Shown here: positions 25,303-33,073 of the stretch, one piece after another
Numbering within the stretch: position 1 is the first letter of the stretch
How the letters are laid out: each line of letters starts with the position of its first letter
Assembly: GCA_002869015.1 (NCBI GenBank)
Contig: PKTT01000018.1
Location: 1 to 33,944 of the forward strand
Length of the DNA: 33,944 nt
Direction: 5' to 3'
Source: Deltaproteobacteria bacterium
GTDB taxonomy: Bacteria > Desulfobacterota > Deferrisomatia > Deferrisomatales > BM512
Position numbers and translations under genes: made by a program
The notes under the pieces: generated by a model
What the model saw: only the letters and a program-made list of their open reading frames with translations
Databases searched by the model: none
What the model was told of the DNA's origin: nothing

Positions 25303-25331
25303 AATATATAAAATAGCACCCCCCCTGTCAA
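25303..25331 (-). promoter_or_regulatory. Strong sigma-70-like promoter for rplU-rpmA
   Basis: Minus strand -35 TTGACA (25331-25326), a 17-base spacer and -10 TATATT (25308-25303). Only one of twelve positions departs from consensus. The predicted start is near 25296, giving a leader of about 50 bases before rplU. Confidence 0.8.
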
Positions 25332-25376
25332 GCGTCTTATGACTGAATTGTAGCAATATCCATAGGAAATATGATC

Positions 25377-25979
25377 CTAAAGCCCCTCGCCATCAAGCTC
25401 AGCAAGGGCGGCAAGGTCCTCCGGGCGATTGACATTGAAAAATGAACGACCGTCGGGATCGAGTCCAGCCAGCTCTTCGCCGGACACCTCTCTCGTTTTA
25501 AGCATGCCAAAAAGGGCTCTTACCCTAAGGTTACCCGACTCAATCTGCGACGCGACCTTGCTGAAAGATGAGGCGCGGTATATTGCAAGCAGCGGCTCGT
25601 ACCCCTCGGGGTTTTTGGGCACCACTATCTCGTATCCGTCAGCCCGCTCCACCAACCCCTTAATCAGCTCACGTCTTATGAGGGGCATATCGCATCCGAC
25701 GCATAGCACCAAAGCGTCTTCGCCAACTTTTTGCTTTGCATAGTTTAAAGCAGTCGCAATACCGCCGAGGGAGTCGGCTCCGGGGAAGAGGTCCGGTACG
25801 GTGACCACCGGCAGTCCCACGTCTGTACCTATGCAAATCGTCTCACCGGCAAATGGGTGAACCGCTTCGTAGACTCTCTCAACGAGCGGCACTCCACCTG
25901 TTGGCACGAGGGACTTGTTAACCCCCATACGGGTTGCCCGCCCTCCCGTTAGGATGGCGGCAAAATCAAGCTGCTGCAA
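25377..25979 (-). CDS. mobA: Molybdenum cofactor guanylyltransferase (MobA-like)
   Basis: 200 residues. Adds GMP to molybdopterin to form the guanine dinucleotide cofactor used by DMSO-reductase-type enzymes. The nucleotide-binding signature is LTGGRATRMGVNKSL at 10-24, with asparagine where many members have aspartate before the lysine. CVGCDMPLIRRELI carries the metal-binding Asp, and FFNVNRPEDL is the C-terminal signature. The start is TTG at 25979 with GGAGG five bases upstream, one base after the selA stop codon, so the two are translationally coupled. A generic NTP-transferase role cannot be fully excluded. Confidence 0.87.
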   Translation of the reverse strand: MQQLDFAAILTGGRATRMGVNKSLVPTGGVPLVERVYEAVHPFAGETICIGTDVGLPVVTVPDLFPGADSLGGIATALNYAKQKVGEDALVLCVGCDMPLIRRELIKGLVERADGYEIVVPKNPEGYEPLLAIYRASSFSKVASQIESGNLRVRALFGMLKTREVSGEELAGLDPDGRSFFNVNRPEDLAALAELDGEGL

Positions 25980-25980
25980 G

Positions 25981-27387
25981 TTACCCTCCAGCCTCCAGGC
26001 AGGCCGCCGCCAGAGCTTTGGCGACCAGAGGATAATCTTCAGGCATCAACGTTCGCGGGTCGAAAAGGAGGGAATCCTCCTTGAGCCTCGCCACCACAGG
26101 AACCTCCTGAGCCCTGAGCCAGCGCTCGACTTTGGAGAGGCCCCCGTTGGTTGATGTAACTCGTGCGCACCACGTAGGAAACTTTGCCAGGGGAAGCGAA
26201 CCACCTCCGGCTTCCGAGCTCTCCGGCACCACCTCGACTGCAAATGAGGCGGGCAAAACTTCTCTAATCAAGCCCGCCAGCATCTCGGCGTCCGCCTTTA
26301 TCGATTCAGCATCTTTTGTGAGCATCATCACTACGGGCACTTCCCGTCGGGCCCTCTCTGGGTCACGGTAAAGCCTTAACGTCGCCTCAAGCGCCGAGAG
26401 AGTCACCTTGTCAGGCCTTAGCGCTCTCATCAGCGGGTGCCTTCGGCAAAGCTCTACGGCGCGCTTTTTTCCGACTATGATGCCGGCTTGCGGGCCGCCA
26501 AGGAGCTTGTCGCCTGAGAATGTTACAAGGTCGGCGCCCGTAGAAACCCGCTCCGCGACCATTGGCTCCCTACCACCCTCGAAGTAGCCCAGGTCGTGGC
26601 ATAGGCCTGAGCCTAAGTCTTCTACGACAAAGAGGTTGTTCTTAAGCCCAAGCCCGACAAGCTCTGCGGTGGTAGCCTCCTGGGTGAAGCCAAGGACGCG
26701 ATAGTTGGAAGTATGCACCTTCATCAGCATCGCGGTTTCCGGATTTATGGCTGCCTCATAGTCCCTTAAGTGCGTTTTGTTTGTGGTTCCCACCTCCCGG
26801 AGGAGTGCCCCCCCCTGAACCATGACTTCGGGGACTCGAAAAGCACCACCGATCTCAACCAGCTCGCCACGGGATACTATTACTTCCCTCCCCTTCGCCA
26901 ACGCACCTAAGACAAGGAGTACCGCCGCGGCGTTATTGTTCACTACGATGGCATCCTCTGCACCCGTGATCTCAAGCAGAATCCCACGCACAAGGTCATG
27001 CCGGTAGCCACGGGTTCCGCGCTCAAGGTCATACTCTAGGTTGCAATAGCCCGAAGCGTTTTTCATTGCTTCGACTGCTGCTGCGGTCAGGGGAGCGCGG
27101 CCCAGGTTAGTGTGCAGGACCACGCCCGTTGCGTTTATCACCCGCTTAAATGAGGAGGCATCAAGGCGGCGCGAACGCTCAACAACAGCGCTCACAATAC
27201 CATCGGCTGATGTATCAGGAGTCTCACCCGCAAGCACCGACTCCCTAAGCTCACCTAAAACCTCGCGAATTGCGCGCAGGGCGACGGAGCGGGGGATTGT
27301 ACCCTCATCCACCATCGATGAAACGGACTCCTCCTGGAGGAGCTTTTCAACCGCAGGTATATTTCTCAACAATTCATTTTTGCCCAT
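25981..27387 (-). CDS. selA: L-seryl-tRNA(Sec) selenium transferase
   Basis: 468 residues from ATG at 27387. A pyridoxal-phosphate enzyme that converts Ser-tRNA(Sec) to Sec-tRNA(Sec) with selenophosphate. The PLP lysine is K294 in TFSGDKLLGGPQAG; NATGVVLHTNLGRAPL at about 85-100 and VVNNNAAAVLLVL are further family hallmarks. The frame is open 73 codons further upstream into plsY, but the ATG at 27387 has AAGGAG five bases upstream and gives the family N terminus (ELLRNIPAVEKLL). Implies that the organism makes selenoproteins; selB, selC and selD are not in the window. One base separates it from mobA. Confidence 0.95.
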   Translation of the reverse strand: MGKNELLRNIPAVEKLLQEESVSSMVDEGTIPRSVALRAIREVLGELRESVLAGETPDTSADGIVSAVVERSRRLDASSFKRVINATGVVLHTNLGRAPLTAAAVEAMKNASGYCNLEYDLERGTRGYRHDLVRGILLEITGAEDAIVVNNNAAAVLLVLGALAKGREVIVSRGELVEIGGAFRVPEVMVQGGALLREVGTTNKTHLRDYEAAINPETAMLMKVHTSNYRVLGFTQEATTAELVGLGLKNNLFVVEDLGSGLCHDLGYFEGGREPMVAERVSTGADLVTFSGDKLLGGPQAGIIVGKKRAVELCRRHPLMRALRPDKVTLSALEATLRLYRDPERARREVPVVMMLTKDAESIKADAEMLAGLIREVLPASFAVEVVPESSEAGGGSLPLAKFPTWCARVTSTNGGLSKVERWLRAQEVPVVARLKEDSLLFDPRTLMPEDYPLVAKALAAACLEAGG

Positions 27388-27397
27388 TAAGGCTCCT

Positions 27398-27988
27398 TCA
27401 CCCCTTGTCGCCCAGGCGGCTCTCCTCGCCACGAGATATTCGCTGGAGGTTGCCTGAATGTTTGTATGTGGCGATAAGGGCAAATGCAATTGATAGCGCC
27501 ACAATATACCTACCTTCACCGACAAGATAGGATGCAAAAGGCAGAGAGATCGATGAAGCGACGCTGGCAAGCCCCACATAACGCCAACCAATGAGCACCA
27601 AAACAAAGATGGCGAAGGCGCATAATAGGGTAAGAGGCGAAATTGCTAAAAATACCCCGGCCCCTGTCGCGATCCCTTTGCCGCCTTTAAACTTAAGATA
27701 AATGGGGAAACAGTGTCCAACAAAGGCGGCCAGCCCCACAGCCGCCGCTCCCCATTCGGGCTCCAGTAAGTTCGTGGCGGCCAAGACAGGTAGCGCCCCT
27801 TTGAGAAGGTCGGCAATCAGCGTGAGTGCGCCCGCCTTCTTGCCCTGCGTCCTCATAACGTTTGTCGCGCCTATGTTGCCGGAACCACTAAGACGAGGGT
27901 CGTGCCCGCCGAGAGCTCTCGATATTATAACGCCGAATGGCACCGCTCCCAGCAGGTATGCGCCAAACAGCCAAGCGTAAATCTCCAT
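27398..27988 (-). CDS. plsY: Glycerol-3-phosphate acyltransferase PlsY
   Basis: 196 residues from ATG at 27988, an integral membrane protein with about five hydrophobic spans. It transfers acyl from acyl phosphate to glycerol-3-phosphate, the first step of phospholipid synthesis. The three family motifs are visible: LSGSGNIGATNVMR, KFKGGKGIATGAGV and a later SxxA-rich region. The frame begins earlier at 28030, but ATG 27988 has GGAG four bases upstream and starts just before the first membrane segment. It lies 10 bases before selA and diverges from the amidohydrolase gene. Confidence 0.93.
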   Translation of the reverse strand: MEIYAWLFGAYLLGAVPFGVIISRALGGHDPRLSGSGNIGATNVMRTQGKKAGALTLIADLLKGALPVLAATNLLEPEWGAAAVGLAAFVGHCFPIYLKFKGGKGIATGAGVFLAISPLTLLCAFAIFVLVLIGWRYVGLASVASSISLPFASYLVGEGRYIVALSIAFALIATYKHSGNLQRISRGEESRLGDKG

Positions 27989-28076
27989 TTTTCTCCAAAT
28001 CGCCAAGGGTAAACGGCAAAAAAGTAACACAGCAGCGAAGCCGTAACAAGCTAAGCCTCTCTATCGCTACGTCCTA

Positions 28077-28105
28077 TGGACAGCCATTACCTCTCTGGGT
28101 ATCAT
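28077..28105 (+). promoter_or_regulatory. Sigma-70-like promoter for the plus-strand island
   Basis: -35 TGGACA (28077-28082), 17-base spacer, -10 TATCAT (28100-28105); each box matches consensus at five of six positions. Predicted start is near 28112, with AAAGGA then placed eight bases before the ATG at 28134. The 145-base intergenic stretch 27989-28133 also has to hold the divergent promoter for plsY, for which I see only a weak candidate. Confidence 0.65.
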
Positions 28106-28133
28106 ATTTTTTTACCCTAAAAGGAACTCGACG

Positions 28134-28976
28134 ATGATAATCGACGCGCATACCCACATATGTCCCTCCGAGATCCGGGAGGATCGCAGCGCTTTTTTCA
28201 AAGGGGAGGAGGACTTCGCCCTCCTCTATGAAGACCCCTCTGCCCGCCTCATAGGAGCTGGCGATCTGGTGGAAGCCCTTGATGGCTGGGGCGCTGAGGC
28301 CGCATGCGCTTTCGGCTTTCCTTTCAATGATGACGGCAAGACCCGCCTTGTCAACGACTACGTCCTCTCCTCCGCGGCAGATAACCCCGGTAGGGTTATA
28401 CCTTTTGCCTGCGTAAACCCCCTTAAGGGGGAGGCTGCGATTAAGGAGGCCAAGCGGTGTATCGACAGCGGGGCAAAGGGAATTGGAGAGATCGCCACCT
28501 ACAAAGCAGGGATGACAAAGGAAGTACGTGATGCCTTGGCTCCGCTGGCGGAGCTCTCGGCAGAGGCCGGCATCCCCTTGCTGCTGCATACAAATGAGCC
28601 TTTAGGGCACAAATACCCCGGCAAGGCAGCTATCTCGCCGGAGGAAACATACGCACTCGTCAAGGCGCACCCTAAGACCAAATGGATTCTAGCGCACCTG
28701 GGTGGAGGATTATTCACCTACGCGTTGTTAAAGCGCGAGGCTCAGGAGGCGCTAAAAAACGTCTGGTACGATACCGCCGCCGCCCCATTCCTTTACAGGC
28801 CAGAAGTATACCGGGCCATGCGTGAGGCCGTAGGCATAGAAAAGATAATTTACGGCAGCGACTACCCTCTCCTGCCCCTTGAGCGCTACAAAACTTCCTT
28901 GGTTGAAGCAGGCCTCTCCGCCGAGGAGCAAGCCGCTGTCCTTGGAGGCAATATGGCCGGGGTGCTTGGACTTTGA
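28134..28976 (+). CDS. Amidohydrolase-family metal-dependent hydrolase (COG2159-like)
   Basis: 280 residues, a TIM-barrel hydrolase or decarboxylase of the Amidohydro_2 type. Candidate metal ligands and catalytic residues are H6 and H8 (DAHTHI), E119 (GIGEIATY), H152 (LLLHTNEP), H188 (ILAHLGGG) and D243 (IYGSDYPL). The substrate is not apparent from sequence. The ATG start has AAAGGA eight bases upstream. It is the first gene of a plus-strand set and its stop codon overlaps the TTG start of the HAD gene. The coupling suggests that the three products act together, but the pathway is unknown to me. Confidence 0.85.
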   Translation: MIIDAHTHICPSEIREDRSAFFKGEEDFALLYEDPSARLIGAGDLVEALDGWGAEAACAFGFPFNDDGKTRLVNDYVLSSAADNPGRVIPFACVNPLKGEAAIKEAKRCIDSGAKGIGEIATYKAGMTKEVRDALAPLAELSAEAGIPLLLHTNEPLGHKYPGKAAISPEETYALVKAHPKTKWILAHLGGGLFTYALLKREAQEALKNVWYDTAAAPFLYRPEVYRAMREAVGIEKIIYGSDYPLLPLERYKTSLVEAGLSAEEQAAVLGGNMAGVLGL

Positions 28977-29638
28977 GAGAAGAGGAGAGGGTCGCCTTAA
29001 TAATTGACTTCGACGGTACCGCCGCAACTACAAACGTTGGGATGTCGCTTATAGAGGCCTTCGCCAAAGATGATTCATGGCGAGTCATTGACGACGACTA
29101 CGAACGTGGGAAAGTTGGTTCAAAAAGGGCCTTTGAGCTCCTTGCCGAGGTGCTCGGGGGCACCCCCGAGGAGTGGGCGGGCTTCATTGAAACGGGGCAC
29201 ACACTGGACCCGGACCTCTCCACTCTGGTAGAGTGCGCAACCTCTAAGGGGTGGAGCGTGGAAATTTTGAGCGATGGGCTCGATTTCTATATCCACCGCA
29301 TGCTGGAGAGGGAGAATATCTCCCTGCCTGTCCGCGCCGCGACCCTATCGCACAATGGAGTGCGGGCCATCATTGAGATGAGCTACTCCGATGTCGATTG
29401 CGGACGTTGCAGCACCTGCAAGAAGTCGCGGGTTGAGGAGCTTTTAGCCGGAGGGTACCGTACCATTTTCATCGGTGACGGCCTCTCGGACAGATGCGGA
29501 GCTCCCAGCGCCGACAGGATTTTCGCGAAGGACAAGCTCGCCGAACACCTAAGAGAACATGGGATCGGCTTCGAGCACTTCGAGACTCTCAGCGATGTTA
29601 CCCAAGCGCTCTTCGGAGCGGAAGATAAAGGGGATTGA
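28973..29638 (+). CDS. HAD-superfamily phosphatase, MtnX-like
   Basis: 221 residues. HAD motif I is DFDGT (D12, D14), motif II lies in EILSDGLDFYI (S100) and motif IV is GDGLSDRC (about 168-175). A three-cysteine cluster CGRCSTCK (C143, C146, C149) is typical of MtnX-like phosphatases (HAD-IB subgroup), which in methionine salvage dephosphorylate a ketopentenyl phosphate. No other salvage gene is nearby, so the substrate is uncertain; phosphoserine phosphatase is the main alternative but its pattern fits less well. The start is TTG at 28973, overlapping the upstream stop as TTGA; no ATG or GTG lies before motif I, which makes this unusual start likely. Confidence 0.8.
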   Translation: MREEERVALIIDFDGTAATTNVGMSLIEAFAKDDSWRVIDDDYERGKVGSKRAFELLAEVLGGTPEEWAGFIETGHTLDPDLSTLVECATSKGWSVEILSDGLDFYIHRMLERENISLPVRAATLSHNGVRAIIEMSYSDVDCGRCSTCKKSRVEELLAGGYRTIFIGDGLSDRCGAPSADRIFAKDKLAEHLREHGIGFEHFETLSDVTQALFGAEDKGD

Positions 29639-29640
29639 TG

Positions 29641-30597
29641 ATGGATCGTAATCTGGCACTTGAATTGGTCAGGGTAACCGAGGCAGCGGCGCTTGGCTGC
29701 GCACGCCTTATGGGACGCGGCGACAAGATGGGCGCTGATGAGGCTGCCACCGACGCAATGCGAAGAACCCTAAATGACATAAACTTCACCGGCAGGGTAG
29801 TTATCGGCGAGGGGGAGATGGATGAGGCCCCCATGCTCTATATCGGTGAAATCGTCGGCACAGGCAAAGGGGACCTTCGGGTGGATATAGCCGTAGACCC
29901 TTTGGAGGGCACAAACCTCTGCGCCACGGGCCAGCCAAACGCCATAGCAACAATTGCAGTCGCCAACGAAGGGTGCTTCTTACACGCCCCGGATATGTAT
30001 ATGGATAAGATTGCAGTTGGCCCTCGCGCCAAGGGTGTTATCGACCTCGCCGCCCCGCCCCGCGAAAACGTCCTAAAGGTGGCGAAAGCGCTGGGGATGG
30101 ACCCGGATGAAATGACAGTCGTTATCCTTAACAGAAAACGTCACGAGAACCTTATAAATGAGGTCCGCGCTACAGGGGCACGCATAAAGCTGATAACAGA
30201 CGGCGATGTGGCTCCAGCAGTGGCGGCAGGGCTGGAGGACTCGGGCGTACAGATGATGATAGGGATAGGCGGGGGGCCGGAGGGTGTGCTGGCAGCCGCT
30301 GCGCTAAAGTGCCTTGGAGGAGACTTTCAGGGAAGGCTCCACTTTACCGAAGAGGGAGAAGAGGAGCGCTGCAAAAAGATGGGGATAGAAGATCCCCACC
30401 ACATCTTTACGATTGACGAGTTGGCTGCGGGGGATGTTATGTTCGCGGCCTCGGGGGTAACCGACGGAGATCTCCTGGACGGTGTACGTTTCTACCACGG
30501 AGGGGCAACTACACATTCCATCGTGATGCGCTCAAAGACTAGAACTGTACGTTACATCTCTGCCGACCACTCATTTGATGGCGGCCCGAAATACTAA
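29641..30597 (+). CDS. glpX: Class II fructose-1,6-bisphosphatase GlpX
   Basis: 318 residues from ATG 29641, starting MDRNLALELVRVTEAAALG, the usual GlpX N terminus. Converts fructose-1,6-bisphosphate to fructose-6-phosphate in gluconeogenesis or in a Calvin-type cycle. Conserved segments include IGEGEMDEAPMLYIGE, VDPLEGTNLCA and GIGGGPEGVLAAAAL. Two other in-frame starts (TTG 29635, ATG 29638) exist; ATG 29641 is best placed, six bases after GGGGA. It lies immediately after the HAD gene and ends before a bidirectional terminator. Confidence 0.95.
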   Translation: MDRNLALELVRVTEAAALGCARLMGRGDKMGADEAATDAMRRTLNDINFTGRVVIGEGEMDEAPMLYIGEIVGTGKGDLRVDIAVDPLEGTNLCATGQPNAIATIAVANEGCFLHAPDMYMDKIAVGPRAKGVIDLAAPPRENVLKVAKALGMDPDEMTVVILNRKRHENLINEVRATGARIKLITDGDVAPAVAAGLEDSGVQMMIGIGGGPEGVLAAAALKCLGGDFQGRLHFTEEGEEERCKKMGIEDPHHIFTIDELAAGDVMFAASGVTDGDLLDGVRFYHGGATTHSIVMRSKTRTVRYISADHSFDGGPKY

Positions 30598-30617
30598 CCA
30601 GCTAAAACAATAAACTT

Positions 30618-30649
30618 AAAAAGTCCCGCTTCAAAGGCGGGGCTTTTTT
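30618..30649. terminator. Bidirectional Rho-independent terminator
   Basis: A 12-bp stem of AAAAAG-T-CCCGC with GCGGG-G-CTTTTT (one T-G pair) closes a 7-base loop, TTCAAAG. T runs flank it in both directions. It serves the convergent ends of glpX (plus) and the DUF4292-like lipoprotein gene (minus), whose stop codon sits inside it. Confidence 0.88.
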
Positions 30650-31460
30650 AATTGCTCTTTTCGCTTAACTCTTTGGTAGAGAGCCCAATGCGGTTGAGTA
30701 TTCTCTCCGCACCACCCTCTTGTATCTTAACCCCCGGAGGAAACCTCAGGGCAAAAACTGAATTTTCACCCTCATTAAGGCGTATGACCCTGCCGGGCTC
30801 AAGGGTAAGCCGTTCATCTCCATCCTCATCCAAGAGGGTTACGCTTTCCGGGTACCAGCCCCCTCCCTCCACTTCAAAACGATCGCCAAAGAGGACTCCG
30901 GCGGATGGGCGCGCCCCCGTATCCCCATAATAGAGCTCTTCAGTGAGGCCGTCTTCTCCAACAACAGCCACCATATACCTGCCTCCGCCCTCCACCCTAA
31001 GATTTACTTTGTCCTCGCCAAACCTCCACGCCCTGATATCGCCGTCGCCGATTTCAACCCGCCCCGTGAGGAGCGTCTCAATTAAGGGCTGTAAGCGATC
31101 ATCCTCCCTATAGAGGGTCTTCTCATCCACAACGTAGATATCGCAACCCGAACCAAACGCGCACGCCAAAGTCAATATCGGCTTTAGTAGTGGTCCCGCG
31201 TCGATCTCAAGAACCACGCCGTGGCCGGCCAGCACTCGCGCTCCATAGACCAGACGGCTCTCACCTTGGATTGCCGCCTTTCCCGTTACCGCCAGGGACT
31301 TCAGGCGAGCGTTGTTTTCACCTATCGCTGATAGGATGGGTGCAGGGTCTGTCGGCTCCAGATTTTTTGGCAGCGTAAGCTCCCGTGTGGTACAGCCGGC
31401 AGCCAAGAGCAGCAAAGCCACCAGCACCCAAAGGTTGGGAAGCCGCCGCCCTATATTCAC
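30648..31460 (-). CDS. Outer-membrane-type lipoprotein, DUF4292-like
   Basis: 270 residues. A signal peptide with lipobox LAAGC gives lipidated C23; residue +2 is Thr, so sorting to the outer membrane is expected. The rest is beta-rich, with repeated KSLAVTGKAAIQ- and FEVEGGGWYPESVTL-like strands, reminiscent of the LolA/LolB fold and of DUF4292 proteins. Function is unknown; related proteins are often assumed to take part in envelope lipoprotein or lipid handling. The start is GTG at 31460 with GAGGAG five bases upstream, overlapping the TPR gene stop as GTGA. Coupling with the TPR lipoprotein suggests a shared envelope task. Confidence 0.75.
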   Translation of the reverse strand: MNIGRRLPNLWVLVALLLLAAGCTTRELTLPKNLEPTDPAPILSAIGENNARLKSLAVTGKAAIQGESRLVYGARVLAGHGVVLEIDAGPLLKPILTLACAFGSGCDIYVVDEKTLYREDDRLQPLIETLLTGRVEIGDGDIRAWRFGEDKVNLRVEGGGRYMVAVVGEDGLTEELYYGDTGARPSAGVLFGDRFEVEGGGWYPESVTLLDEDGDERLTLEPGRVIRLNEGENSVFALRFPPGVKIQEGGAERILNRIGLSTKELSEKSN

Positions 31461-33073
31461 TTAAGCTCCTCTAGCTTCCCTTTGACATCTGCGTTTTCCG
31501 GGTCGAACTTCAGAGATTTTTCGTAAGCTTCACGGGCAGCATCGATATTGCCCAGCTTAACCTCTACATCCCCTAGATGCTCGACTATGACGGCGTCGTC
31601 AGGGGAGAGGGCCACAGCGCGCGTTAACTCCTCTCGCGCCTCCTCATAGCGCCCGGCCTTATATAGAACCCAGCCCAGCGTGTCGAGGAAGGGGCCGCTC
31701 TCGGGCTTTGCCTCAAGAGCGCGGCGCACCATGCTCTCAGCCTCCACGAGGTCTCCGCCGTTAATGGAGTGAGTGTAGGCAATGTAATTTAGGGCATAGG
31801 GGTCATCGGGCTCCAAAGCAAGGACCTCCCGCATCGCCTCAATGCTGCCGGACCAATCTCCAAGGGAGTCTAGGACGGTCCCCTTTGTGAAGAAGAAGCG
31901 CGGGTCCGCCGGTTTTCCGTGGGCGGTGATATACCCCTCAAGCAGGGCCAGCCCCTTTTCACCCTCTCCATCCAGCGAGAGAAACTCTGCGAGGGCGTAT
32001 ACGGGGGTGGGGTCTTCAGGGATATCGGAGAAAATTTCGTCGAGGATGGCCCTACCCTCCTCTTTCTTCCCGGACCGAGAGAGCGACACATAAATATTTG
32101 CCTGGGCCATGTCGAAGAACTCTTTATCGGCGACCTCCCTAAAAGCTTTGACAGCGCCATCGAAATCTCCTTTGCGCGCTTTTACCGTTCCCAGGAGGTA
32201 CCAATAGCCATCTTCTGGCTCCTGCTCGATGAGGCTGTCCAAATAAACAATGGCAAGGTCAAAATCGCCAAAGTCAGCGGCGAGCACACCATAGCGTGAG
32301 AGAAGCTCCGGCTGGGTGGTGAAGCCTACCCCTTCGCGAATTACCGAGAGCGCCTCCTCGACACGTCCATCCCGCGCAAGTAGCTCGACCAGCATGCCCC
32401 GCTGAAGCTCCGCAGCTGGCCTGATCTCAAGGAGCCGCTTGAAGTAGGAGAGCGCTTTCTCCTTATCTCCTTTAGATTGGCTATAAAGCGCGAGCACGCT
32501 AAGGCTGTTTGCGTGGTTTGGATCGGCGGCAAGGGCATCTTCGTAGGCTTTGATCGCCTTCTCTTCCTCACCAGCCTCAGCGAGCTTCTTGCCATAGGTG
32601 TAATGGGCCTCAGGGTTTTGCCCCTCCGTATTGCTCCAGATTCTGGCCACCTCAAGGGATTCATCCGCCCTCCCCGCTCCATCGAGAAGGTGGATTGCAA
32701 AACGCTGCGTATCACTTCCCGCGCCAGATTCCACTGCCTCAAAGGCTGCATCGGCGGCAAGATCATTCCAGCCTAGCTCCCACAATGAGCGAGCTTTAAG
32801 GTGCAGAAGGGAGGGGTCTCCGGGCGATGAGGATAAACCCTCTTCACATATGCGGAGCGCCGCGTCGGGGTCTCCCGCTGCCAAAAGCTCCTTTGCAAGC
32901 GCTATCCTCACATCGACAGCCTCCGGCTCCTCTTCAAGCATTAGGGCGAGCTCCTCGATACCGGCGGGAATCTCTCCTTGAGGGGGCTGGATATTTTTTT
33001 GAGTAGGCGCGCACCCCAAAAAGATGACGAGGGCGACGGCAACCGTCAGAGCATTGTAAAGCTTTATCTTCAA
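31457..33073 (-). CDS. TPR-repeat lipoprotein
   Basis: 538 residues. Signal peptide with lipobox IFLGC gives lipidated C21; +2 is Ala. About ten or more tetratricopeptide repeats fill residues 40-535, with classic units such as [19 protein letters not shown] and [16 protein letters not shown] scaffolds bind partner proteins at the membrane. The start is TTG at 33073, overlapping the mutS stop as TTGA, with GGAAAG upstream. It is followed by the DUF4292-like gene. The exact partner is unknown. Confidence 0.85.
   Translation of the reverse strand: MKIKLYNALTVAVALVIFLGCAPTQKNIQPPQGEIPAGIEELALMLEEEPEAVDVRIALAKELLAAGDPDAALRICEEGLSSSPGDPSLLHLKARSLWELGWNDLAADAAFEAVESGAGSDTQRFAIHLLDGAGRADESLEVARIWSNTEGQNPEAHYTYGKKLAEAGEEEKAIKAYEDALAADPNHANSLSVLALYSQSKGDKEKALSYFKRLLEIRPAAELQRGMLVELLARDGRVEEALSVIREGVGFTTQPELLSRYGVLAADFGDFDLAIVYLDSLIEQEPEDGYWYLLGTVKARKGDFDGAVKAFREVADKEFFDMAQANIYVSLSRSGKKEEGRAILDEIFSDIPEDPTPVYALAEFLSLDGEGEKGLALLEGYITAHGKPADPRFFFTKGTVLDSLGDWSGSIEAMREVLALEPDDPYALNYIAYTHSINGGDLVEAESMVRRALEAKPESGPFLDTLGWVLYKAGRYEEAREELTRAVALSPDDAVIVEHLGDVEVKLGNIDAAREAYEKSLKFDPENADVKGKLEELK

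Noticed and set aside
25246-25356. 37-codon extension of rplU
   Set aside because: It would cover the promoter and the leader hairpin; L21 proteins start at MYAVV, which has GGAGG in front.
27388-27606. 73-codon N-terminal extension of selA
   Set aside because: It runs antiparallel to nothing but overlaps plsY on the same strand in another frame, and the ATG at 27387 has a strong Shine-Dalgarno sequence and the family N terminus.
27989-28060. Promoter for plsY (TTGTTA, 17 bases, TACTTT on the minus strand)
   Set aside because: Only four and three of six positions match consensus; too weak to list as a feature.
28973-29638. Phosphoserine phosphatase (SerB) for the HAD gene
   Set aside because: The cysteine cluster CGRCSTCK and the overall layout fit MtnX-like phosphatases better.
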